Assembly: GCA_017880715.1 (NCBI GenBank)
Contig: JADGRT010000154.1
Coordinates: 1-7,019, forward strand
Length of the DNA stretch: 7,019 nucleotides
Direction of reading: 5' to 3'
Source: Verrucomicrobiia bacterium
Lineage (GTDB): Bacteria; Verrucomicrobiota; Verrucomicrobiia; Limisphaerales; UBA1319
Shown here: positions 1 to 5,899 of the stretch, piece after piece
Layout of the letters: the number at the start of each line of letters is the position of its first letter
How positions within the stretch are numbered: the first letter of the stretch is position 1
Made by a program: the position numbers and the translations under genes
Notes under the pieces: generated by a model
Database searches by the model: none
Told to the model about the DNA's origin: nothing
What the model saw: the letters and a program-made list of their open reading frames with translations, nothing else

Positions 1-70
1 GAATTTTACCGCTTTTTAATTCAGATAATTGCGGTTAGCGTATTCAGTCGGATACGGAACTTATTGCGTC

Positions 71-868
71 ATGGACACAAATTTACCGCCCTTGCGACCG
101 GGCACCTTATACCTCGTAGCGACGCCGATCGGCAATCTCGAAGACATCACCTTGCGGGCCTTGCGCGTCTTGAAGGAATGCGATGTGGTGGCGGCGGAAG
201 ATACGCGGCACAGCGGCCAATTGCTGCGGCATTTCGGGATTGAGAAGTCGTTGCTGAGTTATTTTAGGTTCAACGAAGCCAAGCGAAGCGAAGAAATCAT
301 TCAAAGACTGCGGCGCGGCGAAAAAGTGGCCCTGGTAACGGATGCGGGGTCGCCGGGGATCAGCGATCCGGGTGAACGGGTCGTGAAGGCGGTCCTGGCG
401 GCGGGATTACGGGTGGAATCCGTGCCGGGCCCCTGTGCGCTGGTGGCGGCGTTAACGGCCAGCGGTTTACCCACGGACGAATTTCATTTTATCGGTTTTC
501 TGCCGCATAAATCCGGCCAGCGGCGCCGGTGTCTGGAGGCGGCGCGCGGTCTGCCTGGCACTTTGGTGTTATACGAATCTCCTTACCGGGTGGAGAAACT
601 GTTGGGCGAGCTAGGCGAAGTCATGCCCGGTCGGCCGGTGGTTTTGGCCCGGGAACTGACCAAGAAATTCGAAGAATGCCTGCGGGGCACCCCCGCGGAG
701 TTGCGGGCCGTCTTGCAGCAACGCGCGGTGAAGGGGGAGTTTGTGGTCCTGGTGGGAGCGGGTGCGGTTGGCGGCGACCCTGGCCAGCAGGGAAAAACCG
801 GGGAAGCGGAGGGGGAGGAAGGCGGTCAGGAGGCGATCCCGGTCAGAATATCGTCCAAAAGAATTTAA
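71..868 (+). CDS. rsmI: 16S rRNA (cytidine-1402-2'-O)-methyltransferase RsmI
   Basis: This gene encodes the SAM-dependent enzyme that 2'-O-methylates C1402 of 16S rRNA at the decoding centre; it belongs to the tetrapyrrole-methylase fold family. The 265-residue product shows the family blocks in order: LYLVATPIGNLEDI (13-26), AEDTRHS (42-48), VTDAGSPGISDPG (89-101), VPGPCALVAALTASGL (118-133), FLPHK (143-147), LYESPYRV (167-174) and RELTKKFEE (194-202). I chose the ATG at 71 because family members begin only a few residues before the GTLYLVATPIGNL block. An in-frame TTG at 29 would add 14 residues with no family likeness. The Shine-Dalgarno is poor (GGA about 12 bases upstream). Residues 230-265 form a Gly/Glu/Gln-rich tail that looks disordered and replaces the usual C-terminal part of the E. 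coli protein (286 residues). A hairpin follows directly, so the gene probably ends its transcript here. Family assignment is near certain. Confidence 0.96.
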   Translation: MDTNLPPLRPGTLYLVATPIGNLEDITLRALRVLKECDVVAAEDTRHSGQLLRHFGIEKSLLSYFRFNEAKRSEEIIQRLRRGEKVALVTDAGSPGISDPGERVVKAVLAAGLRVESVPGPCALVAALTASGLPTDEFHFIGFLPHKSGQRRRCLEAARGLPGTLVLYESPYRVEKLLGELGEVMPGRPVVLARELTKKFEECLRGTPAELRAVLQQRAVKGEFVVLVGAGAVGGDPGQQGKTGEAEGEEGGQEAIPVRISSKRI

Positions 869-871
869 ATA

Positions 872-907
872 TTAGGCTTGTTAAAGCAGGCCTAAAATCT
901 TAGTTTT
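872..907 (+). terminator. Probable intrinsic terminator of rsmI
   Basis: Four bases after the rsmI stop lies a 9-bp stem: TTAGGCTTG (872-880), a 6-base loop (881-886), and CAGGCCTAA (887-895), with one G-T wobble. It is followed by a moderately T-rich tail (AATCTTAGTTTT, 896-907). The tail is interrupted, so termination may be partial. The position directly after the stop codon supports the call. Confidence 0.65.
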
Positions 908-1041
908 CCGCCGTCTGAATGCAAAGGTTGAGCGATGCGGGAATTGTCAATGGAGCTTAAGCGGCGGTGACGATTTGAAACCTGTAACAGGAACGCACAC
1001 TAACTCCTCGCAGCCGGGCAAAAGAAAACAACAGAAATAGT
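908..1041 (+). promoter_or_regulatory. Promoter/5' leader region of the RRM protein gene
   Basis: This spacer lies between the rsmI terminator and the RRM gene and must hold that gene's promoter, because the upstream gene appears to be terminated. A perfect 11-base inverted repeat, CCTGTAACAGG, lies at 981-991 and could be an operator or a small RNA hairpin. TTGAAA at 975-980 resembles a -35 box and overlaps the approach to the repeat, but no convincing -10 hexamer stands at the right distance. The last 20 bases before the ATG are A-rich (AAAAGAAAACAACAGAAATA) and carry no Shine-Dalgarno sequence, so initiation may rely on an unstructured A-rich leader. The exact promoter is not identified. 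Confidence 0.4.
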
Positions 1042-1383
1042 ATGGTAACCAAATTATTTGTGGGTAATCTGAACCACAACACGACCGAAAACGATCTCGA
1101 GGACTGTTTCGCGCAAGCGGGGAGCGTTGCCTCGGTCAACATTATGATGGATCGCGCCACGGGCCGTTCCCGCGGCTTTGCCTTCGTGGAAATGGGCTCA
1201 GCCGAAGAAGCTCAAAAGGCGATTGACTCCTTTAATCAGAAGGATTTCCAGGGTCGCCCGCTCACGGTGAACATTGCTCGTCCTCGTGAAGAACGTCCTC
1301 CGGGTGGCGGTGGCGGCGGATACCACGGTGGCAGCGGTGGCGGCAGCAGCGACAGCGGCGGATACCGCGGTGGCCGGCACTAA
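1042..1383 (+). CDS. RRM-domain RNA-binding protein with glycine-rich tail
   Basis: This is a small single-RRM RNA-binding protein of the bacterial/cyanobacterial Rbp type, probably cytosolic and binding single-stranded RNA. Of 113 residues, about 1-80 make one RRM. RNP2 is LFVGNL (5-10) and RNP1 is RGFAFVEM (44-51), with the RNA-stacking aromatics F6, F46 and F48 in place; the last RNP1 position is Met instead of the usual aromatic. The loop DRATGRSRG (37-45) and the block GRPLTVNIARPREERP (71-86) are also typical. Residues 87-113 are almost all Gly, Ser, His, Tyr and Arg (GGYHGG, GGYRGGRH), like the Gly-rich tails of plant and cyanobacterial cold-induced RRM proteins. ATG 1042 is the start because RNP2 begins four residues later. 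The gene appears monocistronic, with its own leader and a strong terminator. Specific RNA targets and any cold induction are inference from the family. Confidence 0.93.
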   Translation: MVTKLFVGNLNHNTTENDLEDCFAQAGSVASVNIMMDRATGRSRGFAFVEMGSAEEAQKAIDSFNQKDFQGRPLTVNIARPREERPPGGGGGGYHGGSGGGSSDSGGYRGGRH

Positions 1384-1404
1384 AAAGATCGATTTTATTC
1401 AACC

Positions 1405-1434
1405 AGGGAACCGTCGCCCGTGCGACGGTTTCTT
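1405..1434 (+). terminator. Strong intrinsic terminator after the RRM gene
   Basis: There is a perfect 9-bp stem, AACCGTCGC (1409-1417) with GCGACGGTT (1422-1430), closed by a 4-base loop CCGT. It can be extended outward by four pairs, two of them G-T wobbles, to 1405 and 1434. A T-rich stretch (TCTTCGTTTCT, 1431-1441) follows on the plus strand. On the minus strand the stem is followed by CCCTGG instead of a T-run, so it is clearly a terminator for the RRM gene and only possibly a stop for the convergent oxidase transcript. Confidence 0.85.
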
Positions 1435-1439
1435 CGTTT

Positions 1440-2819
1440 CTAAACGAACTTGCCGGGATTCAGGATGCCGCGCGGGTCGAGCGCCTTCTTAAGCGTGTGA
1501 TGCAGCGCGCGAACTTCGGGTGTCGTGGCCATGGGCCACCAGGGTTTGCGTGACAGTCCGATGCCGTGTTCACCGGTTATAACGCCGCCCCAGGAAAGGA
1601 CCTTATGGAACAAGGCATCCAGCACTTGACGGCAACGGACATCGATGCCGGGGAGGGTTTTATCCACCATAACGTTGACGTGGATGTTGCCATCTCCGGC
1701 ATGACCGAAGCAGGCGAAGGCAAAGCCGGATTTTTTCTGCAATTGTTCGGTGAATCGGAACAAATCCTCGAGGCGGCCGCGGGGCACGGCGATATCTTCG
1801 TTGAGCTTTTGCAGGCCGGTATCGCGCAAGGCGTAGGAAAACTCGCGCCGGAGCTGCCAGATTTTTTCACAATTCGCCGCGCCGTGTTCCCGACGAAGAA
1901 AGCGGGGTTGTTCCGTCCGAATGATTTTTTCCAGTTGCCGAAGTTCATAACGCACCGAGTGTTCCTGGCCGTCGAGTTCTACAATCAAATGGCCCTGACA
2001 TCCGGCCAGGATGGCGCTGCCGGTGCGTTTCTGGGCTGCGGCCAGGGTGAAGGCGTCGGCGATTTCAACGGCGCAAGGCAGGAAACCAGCGGCAAAAATG
2101 GCGCGAATGGCGCGCGCGGCGGCGGCCATGGATGAGAACCCGACGGACACACAAGACCGGAAAGGCGGCAGCGGGATCAATTTCAGATTGGCCTCGGTGA
2201 TCACGCCCAGCAGGCCTTCGGAGCCGACAAAGATCCGCGCCAGGTCGAACCCGGTTTTATTTTTGTGGGTGCGGCTGCCCAGACGCACCAGGGTGCCGTC
2301 GGCGAGGACGACCTCCAGTCCCAGCACATAATCGCGGGTGACGCCGTATTTCAGACAGCGCGGGCCGCCGGCGTTGGTGGCGATGTTGCCGCCGATGAAG
2401 CAATCGGCGCGGCTGGCCGGATCGGGCGGATAAAACAGTCCGGCTTTTTCGACCGCTTCCTGGAGTTTGGCGGTAATGACACCGGGTTGAACAACCGCCA
2501 CAAAGTCTTGCGCATTGATTTCCTTGATGCGATTCATCCGGGCCAGCGACAGGACCAGGCCGCCCTGCACCGGCACGCAGCCTCCGGCATAGCCGCAACC
2601 GGCTCCGCGGGGGGTCACGGGAATCCGATGCTCGTAAGCGAAACGCAGAATGGCGGCGACCGACTGACTGGAGCGGGGCCGGGCGACAGCGTCAGGCCGG
2701 CGCGCGGCCATCCATTTGTCACCGGCATGGTCCTGGCAGGTTTGAGCATCGCGTTTCAGTTCGCCGGGGCGCAGTTGCTTTTGAAGTTGGGCCAGTTGAG
2801 AAGACCAATGTGATTTCAT
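1440..2819 (-). CDS. FAD-linked oxidase, GlcD / D-lactate dehydrogenase family
   Basis: This is a flavoprotein of the FAD-binding PCMH / FAD-oxidase C-terminal family, which oxidises 2-hydroxyacids such as D-lactate or glycolate. The product has 459 residues, the family's usual size. The N-terminal FAD domain carries PRGAGCGYAGG (70-80, pyrophosphate-binding loop), YPPDPAS (130-136), GGNIATNAGG (143-152) and YGVTRDYVLGLEVVLADG (158-175). The C-terminal substrate domain carries FGHAGDGNIHVNV (371-383), GEHGIG (416-421) and GILNPGK (451-457), whose histidines belong to the active site or metal site in relatives. There is no CxxCxxC iron-sulphur segment, and no glcE or glcF neighbour is visible, so it looks like a single-chain enzyme that passes electrons to quinone or an unknown partner. 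It lies 83 bases after the DUF2007 gene. No Shine-Dalgarno is visible before ATG 2819. The family is certain, the substrate is not. Confidence 0.92.
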   Translation of the reverse strand: MKSHWSSQLAQLQKQLRPGELKRDAQTCQDHAGDKWMAARRPDAVARPRSSQSVAAILRFAYEHRIPVTPRGAGCGYAGGCVPVQGGLVLSLARMNRIKEINAQDFVAVVQPGVITAKLQEAVEKAGLFYPPDPASRADCFIGGNIATNAGGPRCLKYGVTRDYVLGLEVVLADGTLVRLGSRTHKNKTGFDLARIFVGSEGLLGVITEANLKLIPLPPFRSCVSVGFSSMAAAARAIRAIFAAGFLPCAVEIADAFTLAAAQKRTGSAILAGCQGHLIVELDGQEHSVRYELRQLEKIIRTEQPRFLRREHGAANCEKIWQLRREFSYALRDTGLQKLNEDIAVPRGRLEDLFRFTEQLQKKSGFAFACFGHAGDGNIHVNVMVDKTLPGIDVRCRQVLDALFHKVLSWGGVITGEHGIGLSRKPWWPMATTPEVRALHHTLKKALDPRGILNPGKFV

Positions 2820-2902
2820 AAAACGAGCCGGTGGGTGACGATTCGAGGCGGGCGGGCAGTCCGTCGTTTATATCCCGGGATGGGTTGACCCTTGGCGTGG
2901 GC

Positions 2903-3127
2903 TTAAGCTGCGGGTTCATCGCGGGTGGCGATGAGGGCGCGCGCGTCCTGGGCCATTTCCTCCGGCACCTGGACGGCGATGCCGCCGACGGCTTGGGCAT
3001 AACCGTCCATGCTGAGCGCGGATAATTCGTGGGCCACATAGACGGGGAAATCCGCCGCATCGAGCCGGGAGCGAATCAACTGCGCTTCGGCCGGGCTGAA
3101 CGACTGGAATACGGTCACCATTGCCAT
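2903..3127 (-). CDS. DUF2007-type small protein
   Basis: This 74-residue protein resembles the DUF2007 family (putative signal-transducing protein; the true role is unknown). The typical pattern is visible: a first strand MVTVFQSF (3-10), then SPAEAQLIRSRLDAADFPVYV (11-31, the helix and strand where the family has EA..I...L...GI), and a final GGIAVQVPEEMAQDARALI (48-66, the V.V...A..A..L helix). It has no signal peptide or membrane segment, so it is probably cytosolic. Its start lies 14 bases after the stop of the PIN-TRAM gene on the same strand, so the two are very probably co-transcribed. A second Met codon at 3121-3119 is an equally possible start, and neither has a Shine-Dalgarno sequence. 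Confidence 0.8.
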   Translation of the reverse strand: MAMVTVFQSFSPAEAQLIRSRLDAADFPVYVAHELSALSMDGYAQAVGGIAVQVPEEMAQDARALIATRDEPAA

Positions 3128-3141
3128 AAAGGGAAAGTGCT

Positions 3142-4173
3142 TCAGTTCGCCGCAGAATGCAAGTTCACGCTGTTTTCTTTCATAATATCCGCAAAAACAA
3201 TAACCCCGGCGCCGGTTTGCAGCAGGCTGATCACCTGCACTTTGACGGACTGGCCGATGCGCGGCTGTCCCTGGTTGACGACGACCATGGTGCCATCGTT
3301 GAGATAGCCGATGCCCTGGCCCTTGTCCTTGCCTTCCCGGATGAGGCGCAGCGACAGGATCTCACCGGGGATAATCACCGGTTTCAAGGCCTGGGAAAGC
3401 TCGTTCAAATTGACGTAAGGAACAGACTGCAACTCGGCGATCTTGCCGAGGTTGTAGTCATTGGTGAACAGTTTGGCGCCGAGCGCCTTGGCCAGTCGCA
3501 CCAGTTTGGTGTCCATTTGGGTTTCTTCCGGGAAATCGCCATCGTGGATTTTGACTTCATTGCGTTTGTTGCGTTGGAGCCGGCTGAGCATCTCGAGTCC
3601 ACGGCGGCCGCGCTCGCGACGCAGCGGGACGTCGGAATCGGCGATATGCTGGAGTTCTTGGAGGACGAAACGGGGCACGACAATGATGCCTGCGAGGTAA
3701 TTGGCTTCGATGAGATCGGCGATCCGGCCGTCGATGATGACGCTGGTGTCGAGCAGCAGGAGGTTGTCCGGTTCGTTTTGCTTGGCGAATCGAACAAAGG
3801 GGATGATCAGCGTAAAATCCTCCTTATTGCTGCGCATGGCCAGCACCATGCCGATGTAACCGAAGCTGAGAAACAGGCAAAGCCGGACGAGCCAGAGCAA
3901 ACCGGCGTCGTTCACAAAAATGAACAACTGGGAGCGGTCCAGCATCCAGGCCACGAGCGATCCGAGCATGAGGCCAAACGTCGCGGCCGAAAAGGCGCGC
4001 AGGGAGAAACCCTTGAGCATTTCGTCGATGGCGATCAGCAGGCCGCCCATGCCGAAGCCGATCATGACGCCAAAGGTGCTGTTCTCAACCAGGTCGGTGC
4101 GCACCTGGCTGATGGCATAGCCGCCCAGAATGCAGAGCGACAGAAACAAAATGCGGATGACCCAAAGTGTCAT
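3142..4173 (-). CDS. Membrane-anchored PIN-TRAM domain protein (YacL-like)
   Basis: The 343-residue protein has the architecture of the Bacillus YacL family: a membrane N-terminus, a PIN nuclease-like domain and a C-terminal TRAM RNA-binding domain. Four hydrophobic segments lie at about residues 4-22, 33-50, 60-78 and 90-112. The PIN domain runs from about 136 to 260 and begins LLLLDTSVIIDGR. Its acidic metal-binding set looks complete: D142, E173 (VLQEL), D221 (QMDTKL) and D239 (TNDYN). The TRAM part (about 268-332) includes GQGIGYLNDGTMVVV. It should therefore sit in the inner membrane with a cytoplasmic RNA-directed domain, but the substrate is unknown. It starts 3 bases after the stop of the MCE protein, with no Shine-Dalgarno sequence, which suggests translation coupled to the upstream gene. 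Confidence 0.93.
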   Translation of the reverse strand: MTLWVIRILFLSLCILGGYAISQVRTDLVENSTFGVMIGFGMGGLLIAIDEMLKGFSLRAFSAATFGLMLGSLVAWMLDRSQLFIFVNDAGLLWLVRLCLFLSFGYIGMVLAMRSNKEDFTLIIPFVRFAKQNEPDNLLLLDTSVIIDGRIADLIEANYLAGIIVVPRFVLQELQHIADSDVPLRRERGRRGLEMLSRLQRNKRNEVKIHDGDFPEETQMDTKLVRLAKALGAKLFTNDYNLGKIAELQSVPYVNLNELSQALKPVIIPGEILSLRLIREGKDKGQGIGYLNDGTMVVVNQGQPRIGQSVKVQVISLLQTGAGVIVFADIMKENSVNLHSAAN

Positions 4174-4176
4174 AGG

Positions 4177-5151
4177 TTAGCGACGGGGATCTTTACCCGG
4201 GTATAAAAAAACGGCGGTGTTGGTTCTCACCGGCTTAGGTTTATAGAATAGGCCGAACTTATTCAAGTTACTACTGAGCAAAGTGAGCTGATTGACCAAT
4301 TGCTTGAATTCACCATCCAAAGGCTCGTTTTTCAGCAGGCTGCCGGCCAATCCCCTGCCCGCCTGCAGATCCTTGAAAAGCCCATCGACCTGACTGCTGG
4401 CGGATTCCGTGTGCGCAATGAGGGACGTGATATTGGATCGGTTGTTGGCCAGCAGCGTCTGCACTTCCGCTCCCGATTGATTCAGGCGTTCGGAAAACTG
4501 CGCCAGGTTGGTGACGGTGACGACGATGCCGGCCCGGTTGGAACGGATCAATTCATCCAGGTCAGTCAGGGTCAGTTTGGCCTGCGTAGAAACGGCCTGC
4601 AGATTGTCCAGGGTGTGCTGCGCGTTCGTCAGGGTGTTTTCCGACAACAGCAGCCGGTCCACACGTTCCACGGTGGCATTGATGGTTTGGACCGTGCCAT
4701 CGAGTCGGTGGATAAGGCCGATGGCGGAGCGGGCTGCTTCCTGCAGGTTAAAAGGCTCCTGGCAGGTTATCTCCTCGCCATCCTTCAGCAGGGATCCCTG
4801 GTTTTCCTGGGGATCGATGGAGACGAACTGGTCGCCTAGAAAACCTGACTGCTCAATCAGGATGCGCGCATCGCGATGGATCCCATAGCGTTTGAAAATG
4901 CGCACGCGAATCATGACGGATTTGCCATCCGGGCTTAGATCGGTGCTCAGCACCTGGCCGACCACGATGCCGGCCATGAGCACCGAGGACTGGGGTTTAA
5001 GTCCGCCCACATTGAAGGCTTTCAATTTCAGTTCGTAGGTGGGTTTGAAGCCGGTCCAACTCTTGGAAAACTGCACCATCAGAATTCCCAACAAGGTCAA
5101 ACCCAACAACACAAACAAGCCCACCTTCCATTCTTGACGCGCGCTGCTCAT
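4177..5151 (-). CDS. mlaD: MlaD-like MCE-domain lipid transport protein
   Basis: This is the substrate-binding subunit of an Mla-type lipid ABC transporter, anchored in the inner membrane and facing the periplasm. The 324-residue product has a short cytoplasmic N-terminus, one membrane anchor (about 10-28, VGLFVLLGLTLLGILMVQF), and an MCE domain (about 38-115, with VGGLKPQSSVLMAGIVVGQV and FLGDQFVSIDP). A long, mostly helical tail follows (about 135-300), and the C-terminus reads GLFYKPKP. E. coli MlaD has only 183 residues, so the tail makes this protein more like the longer MCE proteins that extend toward the outer membrane. I chose ATG 5151 because the WKVGLFVLLG motif starts 8 residues later; an upstream in-frame ATG at 5265 lies inside the ATPase gene. 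AAGGAAG 12 bases upstream may serve as a Shine-Dalgarno sequence. One base separates it from the ATPase stop codon. Confidence 0.93.
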   Translation of the reverse strand: MSSARQEWKVGLFVLLGLTLLGILMVQFSKSWTGFKPTYELKLKAFNVGGLKPQSSVLMAGIVVGQVLSTDLSPDGKSVMIRVRIFKRYGIHRDARILIEQSGFLGDQFVSIDPQENQGSLLKDGEEITCQEPFNLQEAARSAIGLIHRLDGTVQTINATVERVDRLLLSENTLTNAQHTLDNLQAVSTQAKLTLTDLDELIRSNRAGIVVTVTNLAQFSERLNQSGAEVQTLLANNRSNITSLIAHTESASSQVDGLFKDLQAGRGLAGSLLKNEPLDGEFKQLVNQLTLLSSNLNKFGLFYKPKPVRTNTAVFLYPGKDPRR

Positions 5152-5152
5152 A

Positions 5153-5899
5153 TTAAAATAAAGCTTCCTTGGGATCCGACACGCCCTGCACGAAACGTTG
5201 CACGACCGGATCGTTCGAGTTGAAAATCTCGTCGGGGGTTCCATTGGCGTAAATCCGGCCCTCATGGAGCATTAGAATCCGCCGGCCAATGCGCCGGGCG
5301 GTGCGCATGTCGTGCGTAACGGCGATGCTGGTGACCTTGAGCTGCTCCGAGACCCGCAAAATGAGCCGGTCGATACTGTCCGCCACCACGGGATCCAGAC
5401 CGGTGGTTGGCTCGTCGTAAAGCAGGATTTGCGGCTGGTAAACGATGGACCGGGCCAGCCCGACGCGCTTGCGCATGCCGCCGGACAGCTCGGCCGGTTT
5501 CTTGTCCTCCGTGCCACTGAGGTCAACCATCGCGAGCGCTTCGGCCACGCGCTGGCCAATTTCGGCGGGTTTGAATAGGCCTTCACGTTGCAGTAAAAAG
5601 CCGACGTTTTCCGCCACCGTCATCGAATCGAACAGCGCCGACCCCTGAAAAACCATCCCGAATTTGCGACGCACCTGGAGCAACTTCCGTTCGTCCATGG
5701 CAGCCAAATCTTCGCCATCAACCCGCACCACGCCCGAATCCGGTAACAGCAACCCGATCAGATGCTTTAGGAGAACGCTCTTCCCCCCGCCGCTGCGGCC
5801 GATAATGACCGCGGATTCTCCGGTATCGATGCGGAGATCGACGCCATCCAGCACCGGATTCCGGTCAAAACTTTTGTGCAGGTTGACAGCTTCGATCAT
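5153..5899 (-). CDS. mlaF: MlaF-like ABC transporter ATP-binding protein
   Basis: This is the cytoplasmic ATPase that powers the Mla-type lipid transporter together with the adjacent MlaE-type permease. All nucleotide-binding elements are intact in the 248 residues: Walker A GRSGGGKS (34-41), Q-loop VFQGSALFDSMTV (83-95, Q85), signature LSGGMRKRVGLAR (138-150), Walker B ILLYDEP (158-164), D-loop GLDP (167-170) and H-loop THDM (195-198). LSGGMRKRV and QGSALFDSMTV are typical of the MlaF/Ttg2A subfamily. The ATG at 5899 overlaps the permease stop codon in an ATGA arrangement (5899-5896), which fixes the start and implies translational coupling. A longer in-frame start at 6022 would read through the permease gene and has no family likeness. 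Confidence 0.96.
   Translation of the reverse strand: MIEAVNLHKSFDRNPVLDGVDLRIDTGESAVIIGRSGGGKSVLLKHLIGLLLPDSGVVRVDGEDLAAMDERKLLQVRRKFGMVFQGSALFDSMTVAENVGFLLQREGLFKPAEIGQRVAEALAMVDLSGTEDKKPAELSGGMRKRVGLARSIVYQPQILLYDEPTTGLDPVVADSIDRLILRVSEQLKVTSIAVTHDMRTARRIGRRILMLHEGRIYANGTPDEIFNSNDPVVQRFVQGVSDPKEALF

Noticed and set aside
29..70. TTG start 14 codons upstream for RsmI
   Set aside because: The added residues have no family likeness, while ATG 71 places the conserved N-terminal motif at the usual distance.
529..903. Plus-strand open frame of 124 codons overlapping rsmI
   Set aside because: It is a shadow in another frame of rsmI, dominated by Gly and Arg, with no homology that I recognise.
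1566..2135. Plus-strand open frame of 189 codons
   Set aside because: It lies antisense within the FAD oxidase gene, whose flavin-binding motifs are unambiguous; no motif or ribosome binding site supports it.
2820..2902. Promoter for the FAD oxidase on the minus strand, with palindrome ATCCCGGGAT at 2872-2881
   Set aside because: A TATAAA-like hexamer is present on the minus strand, but no acceptable -35 hexamer lies 16-18 bases upstream; the palindrome is short and could be chance in GC-rich DNA.
3157..4206. Long open frame of 349 codons on the plus strand
   Set aside because: It is antisense to the PIN-TRAM gene, has no recognisable domain, and has the His/Glu/Asp/Ala-rich composition of a shadow frame in GC-rich DNA. 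The minus-strand gene has clear family motifs.
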